64,000 nucleotides of DNA from Longicatena caecimuris (GTDB taxonomy: Bacteria > Bacillota_I > Bacilli_A > Erysipelotrichales > Erysipelotrichaceae): contig NZ_SMBP01000015.1 of NCBI RefSeq assembly GCF_004341945.1, positions 1 to 64,000 of the forward strand, written 5' to 3'. Shown piece by piece: positions 1-10,900 of this stretch. The translations under genes were made by a program, and so were the position numbers. Position 1 is the first letter of the stretch; every line of letters begins with the position of its first letter. The notes under the pieces were generated by a model that searched no databases, was not told where the DNA came from, and was given only the letters and a program-made list of their open reading frames with translations.

Positions 1-1
1 A

Positions 2-52
2 CTTATGGTTAATGAAATTTTTACATCTCGTATTGAAAAATATCTTAAATAG
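2..52 (+). CDS. possible 3' end of a gene cut by the window edge
   Basis: A reading frame is open from the first bases to a TAG at 50-52 and encodes LMVNEIFTSRIEKYLK. The mixture of charged and hydrophobic residues looks like a protein C-terminus, but sixteen codons are too few to identify it. It could equally be chance. Confidence 0.3.
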   Translation, partial: LMVNEIFTSRIEKYLK

Positions 53-178
53 ATGTCTTAATCAATTTTACTTACACACTTTTCTTGACAAACCCTGAAT
101 TTTTTACTGTGAAAAACAGCATAGCTTTTTCAGTATCTTTTTATAGCTATCATGAACTGTAATCAAACATCTTTTTAT

Positions 179-505
179 TTACCAACGCTTCATATTCTTT
201 TCAAACTTATGAACATATGCCGTTTTTAATTCTTCGGATGAAATATCGTAACATAATAAAACATCATTGTAATACATCAGTACATCTGCTAATTCTTCAA
301 TCAAATCCTTTCTCAAATCTTCATCTTGACTGGCTTTTAATCCGCTATGCTTTTTTACAATATCAATTACTTCGCCAATTTCTCCAACCATCCATAGTAA
401 TTTGTTTTGCCCTACTTCAGCAGAAATACCTTCCCATTTGTCTTTGTATTTTTCTTGTAGTATTTTTTGCATTTCTTTCATTTCATTGATTGTAAATTCA
501 CTCAT
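179..505 (-). CDS. MazG-like nucleotide pyrophosphohydrolase
   Basis: This protein of about 108 residues belongs by motif to the all-alpha NTP pyrophosphohydrolase (MazG-like) group, which hydrolyses nucleoside triphosphates to monophosphate and pyrophosphate, often as house-cleaning enzymes. The sequence shows a GEIGEV helix followed by DLIEELADVL, the two acidic ExxE and ExxD motifs that bind magnesium in the family. The start is set at the ATG of MSEFTINEM because a GGAG site lies about nine bases upstream. A longer frame begins at 559 but has no such site. The gene stands alone and faces away from the adhesin. Its exact substrate cannot be read from the sequence. Confidence 0.8.
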   Translation of the reverse strand: MSEFTINEMKEMQKILQEKYKDKWEGISAEVGQNKLLWMVGEIGEVIDIVKKHSGLKASQDEDLRKDLIEELADVLMYYNDVLLCYDISSEELKTAYVHKFEKNMKRW

Positions 506-704
506 ATAAATATCTCCTTCAAATTTCAATTTATCTTTGCCTGCATTATACCATGCCATTATAAGTACTGTAATTTTTTTCTGCTTTTGAAAAGCTAATA
601 ATAGCCTATACTTTGTAAAGGGTGCTATTCAGTATTGCATATGCAACAAGCCTTTGAAACTATAGACTAATAAGTTTTAAGGTAATCCGGCAGAAATGCA
701 ATGT

Positions 705-1052
705 CTATTGTTTACGGAATGGAAAAAGCCCCTCTTTCAAACGGCTTTCTTCCATAACGCTGTATTTCTTTGTATAAGTCGTTACATAAGACTCTTTCAT
801 TTGTTGTAATTTCGTTGTCATTTTCCCTGTTTTATTTCGCGGTTTTTCTGATAAATGCTGTATTTCTGTGGATTTACGCAATTTTGTATCTGTTTTTAGC
901 TGAGAATTAGAGGTTATATAAATAGCGTCAATAACTAACAAACAAAAACCCCCATCCGTAAATGCAATAGGTGTGTGGATAGCTAAATCAGTAATTTGTT
1001 TAAAGCTATCATGTGTTCCAATAATATTTCGTCTTAATTTTTCCTTTTTTTT
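705..1052 (-). other. open frame without a clear start, possible gene remnant
   Basis: The 560-1102 interval holds no clear gene. On the minus strand a frame is open from a stop at 1053-1055 down to the stop ending at 705, reading GTHDSFKQITDLAIHTPIAF and then a hydrophobic stretch FCLLVIDAIYI followed by a basic Lys/Thr-rich tail. It has no ATG, only TTG codons, and no convincing ribosome binding site. It may be a decayed gene or a chance frame. I do not recognise a family. Confidence 0.25.
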
Positions 1053-1102
1053 CTAGGACTATGCTATATTTGAAAACGTAAAAAAGAAAGGGATCATTAG
1101 TT

Positions 1103-4100
1103 ATGAAAAGACGAAAAAAACGAAACATCAGGGCATTTCAAAACTTTTCAAGAAAACTTGTAGGAGTATTTGTTGTTATGCTCATGATCATATCTCTTTT
1201 TCCTAACAATTATTTGTATGCACAGGAAAAGGTAGAAACGAATAAGGAGCTGGTAAGTGAGGAACAAACAGCAAAGCAAGAGGAGCCTGTACTCAGGGAA
1301 AAGCTGGTATATGATGAAAACAGCGATATTCTGAAATGGCAACTGGAAGGTCTTTTGGTACAAACAAAAGACACTGTTTCAGAAATGATCCAAGTGAAAG
1401 AGGGCCATCTTGATGCTTCTAAGAAGGATTTGACACAATCTGATAAGTTACAGCTGTTGTTATCCTTTGCTGTGAAGACGATAGATGATGAAACCTATGT
1501 CGTGCAAGGAGATCAAGTATCCATCCAATTGCCGGAAAACCTAAGTGTGAAAAAGATAACAAAGCCTCAGCCTCTTTATGCTTATGAGAAAAGCCGTTAT
1601 ACAGAAAAGGGCTTTGATGAAACTAAAAAACAGGAGCAACTTGGGGAATATACTATTGATGAACAACATATCTTGCATATTACCTTCCTTAAAACCATTA
1701 CAAAGGAAGATAAAAATGCAGTTTTTGCGTTGTTGCCAATAGATATAGCGCTTGCGCAATCGGCCTCCATTATAAGCATGCAACTGCAATCAAAAGATAC
1801 GCTTGAGATACATTTCCCTGCTTATGTGGATGCTTCGCATAAACAAGATCCTAGCAATCCTTCTAACAATAAGCAGAACAATGATAAATCACCGACCCAG
1901 GAAACGATGGAAGAACATAAGGAACAAGCGAATCCTGTGGAGGCAGCCGGTTCAGAGAACGTTGATAACGATAAAAAAGATACATCCAAAACGAATCCAT
2001 CGCAAATACAAAAAGAACAGAAGGATAAGCTTACCACACATGCGCCTGCGTATCACAGAATGACTTTACTGAGTGAACGCGTGGTTGAGCGTGTGAAACA
2101 GACATTGGCGACAAGCCCATATCGCATAACAATACAGGATGGCTTGCCAGATGGTTTTGAACAGGTAAAAATCAATATCCTAAATAAAAACGGAGGTTAT
2201 AGCGCAGATGACGATGATCGTACAGTAGGTTTTAAATTTGAAGTATCCTTACAAGATGATACTTTGATTACGGCACTAGAACGCGTCTTAAGCACCCTGC
2301 CAAATGCTCCTGTCTTTCATGGGGATTATGAACAATATGATAAGGATATGCTGGCTTTTTTAAATCGTGAGGACGTAAAGAAGGCGTTGGCAAAGTTAGA
2401 ATATACCTATCCATTGGGTGATTGTTTCAATGATGCGAATGTAGCGATAAAGGAACTGTACGATGATCTTGGAGATAAAATCGGCGAATACTGGGTAAGT
2501 GAGGGTGTTGTACATGTTGTATTCACTTATGACATGTATTATTATTCCAATGTTTCTGCGGTATGTAACTTTGACATTCCCCTTGATGAGGATGTTGCAT
2601 TGGATGATACACCACAAGATGTAGAATTTGAAAATGGGAAGCTGATCATGAAGCAGATAGGAACAATCAACGATGGAGATGATTCTGAGAATGCTGCTAA
2701 CTATAGCATTGATAAGGATGCGCCTTTAAAAGTCAGCGGTACCGAAATTTCTTATACGATTACGATCAAAGCCCTTACTGCTAAAAAAACATTAGAGAAG
2801 ACATGGTTTGTGGATCGCATACCAGCGGGTTTAAAGGTAAAACAGCTATTCTTAGTAAACGGTAATGAAGAAACACCGATTACCAAGTATACATTGAAAG
2901 ATGGCAATTTATCTTATCAGATAACAAAAGAAAATAGTAAAGAAATAGCTTTCCGTTTGGTATTAGAAGCGGATGATGAAACTTATCAAAAACTAATCAA
3001 AGCAGGCTCTATGGATACACCTTTTACCAATCAAGCATTTTTAAAAGATGAAAAACAGGCTGAAAATCTAGCCGAATCTAATGAAGTCGCAACACAGATG
3101 AAGGTCACCTTTTTGAAAAAAGAAGGAAAACAACAGGATTTGGAAGGTACGAAGTTTAATTGGACCATTCAGGCAGCTACGAAACTTCCTTATTTTAAAG
3201 AAGGCTATTTGGTAGATACTTTCTCTTACAGTGATCATATGTTGGCAAAAGGTTCAAGTCTTAACATCACAAGTAAAGGAAAGACCATTACATATCCTGT
3301 GGATGAGATAGCGATAAAAACCGCAAACATCCCTTATGAAGAGCTAACTGTTGAAAACATTAACGAAATTGGCGAAGGTACAAAGGAACCGTTCTATTAT
3401 CTTTATGAAACAAAAGAAGCGAGTCCATTTGAAGATGAAACCTATCAAAAACAATGTGTTTTATTGATCCCATTTGATGACTATCATGGTATCAAAGAAA
3501 GCGAACAGGTAAAGATTCAGTATATCACAGAACTAAATCGGCATGGCTTAAGCATTGAGGATTACATCACGAACCATCATGATGATAATAAGCAGATTGG
3601 CAATAAGGTGAATCTGTTATGGAATAATCAAGGTGGAACTGGACCGAATCCGGCTACATGGGAAGATGTGGTAAACTTTAGTAAAGATGTGGATACCAAT
3701 GTTGATGTGATGGATAAAAAAGGAACGTATTATGATCCGGCAACCCAGATGGCATATTGGGATCTGGAAATTAACCGTATGGGGGCCGTGATTCAGCCTG
3801 CACAAGGGAAAACACAGATTACAGTAGCTGATATTTTCTCTAAAGGTGCATATGATTTGCATTCCTTTCATATATCCTATACAGAATATCATCGTGATGA
3901 TGCTTCTTCACAAACACAGGAAGTAAAAGATTTTGTCATTGCGGATAAAGATGCAGATAAGAAACAGTTGATATTAACAATGCCGGCATTTGATACAAAT
4001 ACATATCGCATTTATCATATTCAGGCAAAGCTGAAGGATCCTACAAGTCTTTCTCAACAAGGAGATGTGACCATATCAAACAGTGCTGTCATGGATGCTC

Positions 4101-4987
4101 AGGTGAACGGAAAACCAACTGATGTGACCATTTCGGCAGATATGCATATTAAAAATACACTTATCATCAAAGAACCTGTAAATGGATATGATTATAAAGC
4201 CCATGCCTTCACATGGAAGGTTATAGTAAATCCGAATAAATTGGATATCAAAGATGCTTCTGTAAAAGATATTTTGGAAAAACATACGAAATTTGGCAAG
4301 CTGGTAAGTGCGCTTGATCAGGATGGAAACGATGTGTCGGACAAAATCACATCACAATCAACGACAGAAGTACTTGATGGAGAAACACGAACGATTGAAA
4401 CGTTTACGTTAGCAGATATAGCAGAAAAAAGCTATACGCTAGTCTATACGACGATTCTAGAGGATACTGATGTCTTAACGAATGTTACGGATAGTAAAGT
4501 ATTTAACAATAAGGTCATTTTATCCGGTGATGTCATCGGCAGTGAAGATGTCAGTGCACCTATCGTAAATGCTACGGATACAGCGAAGATTGAAGTGAAA
4601 AACAATCAGATGGAAAAAGGCGGTATTTATGATTCGGAAGATGGCAGCATTACATGGACAATTATTATAAATAAAGATCAGGTTAATTTAAAAAATCTTA
4701 TTTTTGTGGAAAATTTACGCGAACAATTGGCAGAAGACGAACCAAGCATTCAAACATTGGATCAAGATTCTCTGCACATTTATGAAGTTGGCATAAAAGA
4801 AGATGGTAGTATTTCTCCAGAAGAAAACGAGGTTACGCAAGATAAAGTAAATGATCTTACCATCAATGGTTATGATGGATTTACTTGGAAGTTTCCTACC
4901 GATGATACATCAACTTATAAATTGACTTTTAAAACCTATCTTAATGAATATGCGGCAGGTGCTACCATCGCCAATGAAGTGTACTAG
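1103..4987 (+). CDS. giant surface adhesin, N-terminal part (ends at in-frame TAG)
   Basis: This frame encodes 1,294 residues of a secreted adhesin. Residues 1-41 form a signal peptide: basic MKRRKKR, a hydrophobic core around 19-36 and a likely cut after LYA. A Ser/Asn/Lys-rich linker follows near residues 250-320. The rest is beta-rich, with Ig-like adhesin modules resembling Cna collagen-binding or fimbrial D2 folds: TWFVDRIPAGLKV near 570, AFTWKVIVNP near 1035 and SITWTIIINK near 1180. The frame stops at TAG just after ANEVY, but translation of the same frame continues without another stop to 12763. I infer that this is the first third of one 3,887-codon gene. If translation stops here, the product is secreted without a wall or membrane anchor. 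Confidence 0.85.
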   Translation: MKRRKKRNIRAFQNFSRKLVGVFVVMLMIISLFPNNYLYAQEKVETNKELVSEEQTAKQEEPVLREKLVYDENSDILKWQLEGLLVQTKDTVSEMIQVKEGHLDASKKDLTQSDKLQLLLSFAVKTIDDETYVVQGDQVSIQLPENLSVKKITKPQPLYAYEKSRYTEKGFDETKKQEQLGEYTIDEQHILHITFLKTITKEDKNAVFALLPIDIALAQSASIISMQLQSKDTLEIHFPAYVDASHKQDPSNPSNNKQNNDKSPTQETMEEHKEQANPVEAAGSENVDNDKKDTSKTNPSQIQKEQKDKLTTHAPAYHRMTLLSERVVERVKQTLATSPYRITIQDGLPDGFEQVKINILNKNGGYSADDDDRTVGFKFEVSLQDDTLITALERVLSTLPNAPVFHGDYEQYDKDMLAFLNREDVKKALAKLEYTYPLGDCFNDANVAIKELYDDLGDKIGEYWVSEGVVHVVFTYDMYYYSNVSAVCNFDIPLDEDVALDDTPQDVEFENGKLIMKQIGTINDGDDSENAANYSIDKDAPLKVSGTEISYTITIKALTAKKTLEKTWFVDRIPAGLKVKQLFLVNGNEETPITKYTLKDGNLSYQITKENSKEIAFRLVLEADDETYQKLIKAGSMDTPFTNQAFLKDEKQAENLAESNEVATQMKVTFLKKEGKQQDLEGTKFNWTIQAATKLPYFKEGYLVDTFSYSDHMLAKGSSLNITSKGKTITYPVDEIAIKTANIPYEELTVENINEIGEGTKEPFYYLYETKEASPFEDETYQKQCVLLIPFDDYHGIKESEQVKIQYITELNRHGLSIEDYITNHHDDNKQIGNKVNLLWNNQGGTGPNPATWEDVVNFSKDVDTNVDVMDKKGTYYDPATQMAYWDLEINRMGAVIQPAQGKTQITVADIFSKGAYDLHSFHISYTEYHRDDASSQTQEVKDFVIADKDADKKQLILTMPAFDTNTYRIYHIQAKLKDPTSLSQQGDVTISNSAVMDAQVNGKPTDVTISADMHIKNTLIIKEPVNGYDYKAHAFTWKVIVNPNKLDIKDASVKDILEKHTKFGKLVSALDQDGNDVSDKITSQSTTEVLDGETRTIETFTLADIAEKSYTLVYTTILEDTDVLTNVTDSKVFNNKVILSGDVIGSEDVSAPIVNATDTAKIEVKNNQMEKGGIYDSEDGSITWTIIINKDQVNLKNLIFVENLREQLAEDEPSIQTLDQDSLHIYEVGIKEDGSISPEENEVTQDKVNDLTINGYDGFTWKFPTDDTSTYKLTFKTYLNEYAAGATIANEVY
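4985..4987 (+). other. in-frame TAG (amber) that splits the giant adhesin
   Basis: Codon 1295 of the adhesin frame is TAG, in the context TAC TAG AAA. The frame on both sides is the same: 4988 and 5150 are both whole-codon distances from 1103. The protein character continues smoothly (EVY, stop, KNPDGDPVEDSN). TAG is an ordinary stop elsewhere in the window (rplI, dnaB), so code reassignment is unlikely. A one-base change from TAT, TAC, CAG, AAG, GAG or TGG would explain it. Confidence 0.95.
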
Positions 4988-7900
4988 AAAAATCCGGATG
5001 GAGACCCAGTCGAAGATTCAAATATAAGCGATGGCGGGTATGATGGAAGTTTTGATTTTAATGATAATGCCACAAAAAATCCACGACCAAAACTCGCTAT
5101 TCGTAAGATCAGTACAAATAGCATTGATCCTGGCGAAAATAAAAATCATTTGTTGGATGATGCCGAATTTGAAATTAACGCATATGCCGTAGCAAAAGAA
5201 GCGGATGTATACGTACTTGGTGATGCGATCGAATCTTATAAAAAGATTAATGTTTCAACCGATGGCATGGCATATTTTCTGAATGTGATGAATAAAGAAA
5301 ATGTCATTTATATGCTGCGTGAGACAGCATCACCAAAAGGATATAAGGCAATCGCAGAACCGCAGTTTTTCCGTTTTGTGGTAAAGGATGCACCGGATAA
5401 GGACAGTGTAGATAAGGTTTCTTATCAGGGGAAGGAATATCCGATATCACCTATTCTATATGGTGCAAATACACCTGTTCCACAAATAATTATTGAAGAT
5501 GAACCTAATGATGATGCAGTATTTAGTTTTACGAAAAAAATACCGGCACTTGTTAAGGATGGGAAAGTAAGTGAGTATCAAAATGCCGGAAAAGGCATTA
5601 CGTTTCGTCTGCATGCCATTCATCAATTGGAAGGCAAAGTGAAAGATCGCTATGTCAAAACCGATGATGATGGCAAAGTTACGATTGAGAATTTAGATGC
5701 GGGAGAATACACACTTACCGAAATCGCTACAGATACCAATTTAGATGTTGGAGGAAGCTTACAAGTTAATGTAACAATTCAAGCGGATGGCACCTATGCT
5801 TTTGCTTTCAGTGGAGCTGCCAACCATGGTTTAAGCTACCAAGACAATCATACTTTATACAACGATTATGTAAAAGGTTCCTTTACGTTTAAGAAATATG
5901 CAGCTTATCAAAACGGTGAGCAGCAACAGATTGTTAAAGATAATAAAGAACCTTTAGAAGGTGTTCACTTTACGTTAAAAGCGACAGGAACAACACCAAC
6001 AAATCAAGGATATACAAGTAATGCCGTTTCTTTGTCCGATGGCAGTGTTACCTTTGCTAATCTGCCGGTTGGAGAATATGAATTACAGGAAGAAAAGAAA
6101 GATGGCTATGAACAAAACAGCATAACGTATAAGGTTACCATCAGTGAAGAAGAAGGCGATCAGCTTGTTATTGATGAAGATGGCAAAGTGTATAAGAGTA
6201 AAAAAGCGAAGAGTGTCATTTCACCAGAACTTCAAGATCGTGTGCTGACCAATACACCGGAAAAAGGCAGTGTGATTCTGCATAAGGTAATTGACAGTCA
6301 GAAGAGTGGCTTGTTAGGGCTTAATGGGAAACCTTTGCAGCAAGTATCTTTTGGTTTGTATCGTAAGATCGGAAATACCATTGCTGAAAAGCCATTGTAT
6401 CTTAGTGAATCAAAAAGTGATGGCAGTGTTGTTTTCAAGGATGTGGAATATGGCGACTATGTATGCAAAGAACTCAGTGATTTACCACAGTTTAATAAAG
6501 TTGATGATATCACCATTCTACGTTCATCTTTCCTCTATGATAAAGAACATGCAACCTTTACGTATAAACAGGATGTTGCAAATGCGTTATATAGTAAAAC
6601 ATTACATGTTCATAAACAGGATCAAGATGGCAATGCCTTAGCAGATGTAAGCTTTGCTTTGTATCGTCGTGCTGTTATGCCGCTAGAGGAAGATAGCGAA
6701 GAAATAAGTTTATTACAGCCGGATGCAACAATTACAAGTTATTATCCTTATATGAAAAAGGTAATGACGACAAATGCTGATGGTAATTTTACCCTACATG
6801 AATTACCTGTTGGTGATTATTTGTTGATTGAAAATGGTGATCTGCAGGATTTACAAGACGGTCATAATAAAGTTGCTGTATATATGCATATTGAAAAAAC
6901 AAAGGTAGAAGCGTATTATCATGATAATTTCGTACAGGAACTCATCGATCATGCTTATAATCTCAAGGCTGAAGATGTTACATTGGCGAATGGCTGGAAG
7001 GAGTTACCAGAAAAAGATGGATCTTATACTGTCATAAATCAGCGGAAATTTGCGTATGTCCAAGTTCAGAAGCAAACCGGTGAGTGGCAAGAGAACAACT
7101 TTGTCAAACCTTCTTACAGTAAGCCGTTAGAAGGCTGTGTATTCCAAGTAAATAAAGTAGTAGAACAAAAAGAAGTGCCTTATCTTCGATTAACAACCAA
7201 TGCACAGGGTATGTTTCCAATCAGCGAAGATGGAAAACTTATCGGTAAGGATGAAAATAACAAGGAAGTGCGTAAACATTTATATTATGGCCGTTATACG
7301 ATAGAAGAGATTGCCACTGTCACCGGCTATCAAATGATGAATGGTAAGGTTTCTTTTGATATTAATGATGAAAAGACAACCGCATCACATGGTGGAACGG
7401 TGTATATTTGTAATGAAGGGGCAGAACAGGGATATAGCATCGTAGGCGAAAGTGCTAATCAGAAAGCATTGATTAATACATATGTACGCCAAGCGATTAC
7501 GCTACAAAAAAAGGGTATCGCGGATCGTAGTTTACTGGATGCCGTCTTCGCGATAAAAGATCAGGATACGATTGTGGCATATGTCAAGGCTGAGAAAGAT
7601 AGCTATACACTAAGTGATACGTATCAGGATCATGTTGTACAAGCGACAAAAGATGGTATACCTTATTTGTATAAAGATGGTGATGTTTTTAAACTTTTAG
7701 CAGGTAATTATAGTATGGAAGAAATTGTTGTGCCCAAAGGATATCGCAAAGCCAGCTTGGAAGTGACAATTTCAAATACAGGAAAGGTAAGCTTCCACGA
7801 TGTTCAAAACTGTCGCATGGAAGGAAATACGCTCTATGATCTTCCTATAGCGTTAGCGATTGATAAGTATGATACACAAGGAAAGCTTTTAACTGGAGCT

Positions 7901-10900
7901 AAGTTCGTTGTAAAAGGTGTATTTGCCGATCATACTACGGAAAAAACATTAGAAGATGCAAATCAAGCACAATTATTACCTAATACAGAATATCAGCTCA
8001 TAGAAAGCAAAGCGCCAGATGGTTATCGCTGTACAAAGAAGCAGCCAATCATTCAATTTGATGTAAATGGAAAGGTTGAAGTAGTTAAGGATGAAGGCAT
8101 TGTTCATGCAGAAGCAAATCGCCTGCAATTTCAAGATGATGCCATTCGCATTCAAGTGGTGAAAAAGGAACAGGGAAAAGACACGGGATTAGCAGATGCC
8201 TACTTTACTTTAAAAGGAACATTTGCTCATACCACGAAAACAGAAATTACGGATCTGAAGACAGATAAACAGGGAAAACTGGCTTTATATGATACAAATT
8301 GGAACCTAATTGGCGATCATTCCTATGAATTAATAGAAACAACGGCACCGCAAGGATATGCCTTGCCATCACAAAGTATCCATTTTACGGTCGATGCCTA
8401 TGGTTACGTAACAGAAACGAAGGAACAAGAAGAGATCGTTGTTGAAAACATACCAATTCAGGTAACGTTGAAAAAGATTGATGCGACAAGTAAGCAGCCA
8501 ATCAATGCGTCGTTTATCTTATTGGATAAGACGGCAGCGACTTCACAAAATATACAGACCCAAAACGGAACAATCGTTTTAACAAAGCTGTTGCAGGAAC
8601 ATGAATATGAAGTAATAGAAACAGCCGTGGATCAAGGGTATCTATTGCCTGCAGAAAAAGTCGCAAGCTTTCTTGTAAATACGGATGGTTCTTTAACGAT
8701 GCGAAAAGGACAACTCCATGATAAGACCATCGAAATCATGAATGAAAGAATAGCAGGTAAACTACAGTTGAGCAAGTTGGATGATAAAACGAAACAACCG
8801 TTACAAAATGCTGAATTTACCTTATATGGGGAAGGGTATGAAAAACCCTTTACTACAGATGATATGGGAAGGATACAAGTAAGTGATCTGCCATGGGGCG
8901 AATATACTTTAAAAGAAACTCGGGCGCCGCATGGCTATAAGCTGAATCCAAAAGAATATCACTTTACAATTGATGCGCAGCACCTATCCATTGCCTATGT
9001 GCAAGCAGGTGCTATCACAAATACCGTCAATACATTTACGATTCAGAAAACAGATTTAAAAGGCAATCCATTATCACAAGCCATCTTTACGATAGAGGAC
9101 TTAAGTGATCCTTCGAATAATGAGGTATTAGCTAAGGCGTTAGCGCAAAAAACAGGGGATCGTCTAAGCATCGAAGGGTTGTTAATTGCCAATCATCGAT
9201 ATGAACTCAGTGAACAACAAGCACCTTTAGGCTATCAACGTGAAAAAACTAAGGTACAATTCACAATGCAAAACGATGGAACCATAAAGGCGGATGGTGA
9301 ATGGGATGCACACTATCAGATACTCGAGAATAGGGAAGGAATTCATCTGATGAATGCGCCAATTGTGGCTGATATGCAAAAGATAGCTGAACAGCAGCCG
9401 CAAGAGAATGTTATCTTTACCCTTACTCCAAAGAAGGATGCTATATTTAAGGATGGTACAACAAAGCCTAAAACATATCATACGGATGAAACAGGAACGA
9501 TTGCTTTTGGTAAGGATGTACTACAAGGAAATGCATATTTGTTGCATGAAGAAAAAGCATTAAATGGTTTTACCTACGCAAAAGATGTAGAACTGCGCAT
9601 AGATGCAGATGGCATGACTTTGTGGGATAATGAAAGGAAAGCAAAATGTGTAATTAAGGATAAAGCAATGGCCTTTCGTATCATCAAAACAGATGATCAA
9701 AAGAAGGCAATAGCCAACAAACTGTTTACCCTGCGTCAGCTTGACAGTGAGGCATCTTGGTCTTTGCTTAGTGATGAGCAAGGTGCATTAATAGAACGAA
9801 ACAGTAAACAACCTGTTGCCGCAATCGTAGCAGCAGATGCTTCCTATACATTAAAAGAAGAATCAATGGATCATAGCAGTTATCTTGATCTGCACGATGA
9901 AATTCGTTTCACAATTACACGTGATGGTCTTTTCCATGATGTGCATTATGATGAAAAAGATGTAATAACCGTATCTGCTGATGGTAAGATGTTACAAGTT
10001 GAAAATAACAGGACAAACCTTAGCATTCAGAAAACAGATATGCAAAAGAATCCATTAATAGGCGCTGAATTAGCAATATTTGCAGATGTAGATGGTGTGA
10101 TGGGTAAGACAATCGTCATGGTGGAAGGAAAAGCTTTAACTTGGACTTCTGATGGCAAGCCACATGAAATACGTGGATTACCGGTAGGCTGCTATTGGCT
10201 GAAAGAACTTACACCGCCATCCGGTTATACGACAGCTGATCCAATTTCGTTTATGTTAGATGCTCAAGGTGCTGTCACGATTCTCAGCGATCACTCCAAG
10301 GCAGAGGGAAACCTCATTACCATGCAGGATACAGCAATCATGGGTCAGTTTAAGATTCATAAAACCTCGTTGCAGAAAGAAGATATAGCGAATGTACAGT
10401 TTGATCTTTATAAAAAAGATGGAACAAAGATAGCAGAACATCTTACTACGGATATCCATGGTCTATGGGAAAGTCAACAGGCCGATATACAGCGTTTGGA
10501 TAGTACCGCTAAGCTAAGTGATGGCTTAGCAGCCGGTGACTATTATCTGGTGGAGACACAGACTGCGGATGAATATCAACTGCCTTTTGATGAGGAAGCA
10601 AAAACGCACTTCACTATTCAAGGTAAAATTGAAGAAGAGATTGTCATGCAGCCAGATGTATTGACGATTGATATTCACAATAGGTCTTATCAGCGAAGTA
10701 TAACAATTGTGAAAAAGGATCAGGAAGATGAAACTGCGATTGCGGATACCCGATTCAGTCTGCAAAGAGTTAAGGATGGAACAGGTAATGTTGTTGAAGA
10801 ACCAAGTGTAGAAAAAACGACATTAGAGGATGGCAGTCTGCAATTCATAGTAAACCAAAAAGGAACGTATCTGCTTCGTGAAACACAGCCTGCGATTGGC

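Noticed and set aside
217-489. Plus-strand 90-codon frame over the MazG-like gene
   Set aside because: It is a shadow of the minus-strand gene, Leu/Phe/Gln-rich with no ribosome binding site.
4985-4987. Amber codon recoded genome-wide as a sense codon
   Set aside because: TAG ends rplI (23805-23807), dnaB (25160-25162) and other genes at the proper family length, so TAG is a normal stop here.
9227-10765. Minus-strand open frames inside the adhesin
   Set aside because: They are rich in Ile, Cys and Phe, lack ribosome binding sites and follow from the codon use of the plus-strand gene.
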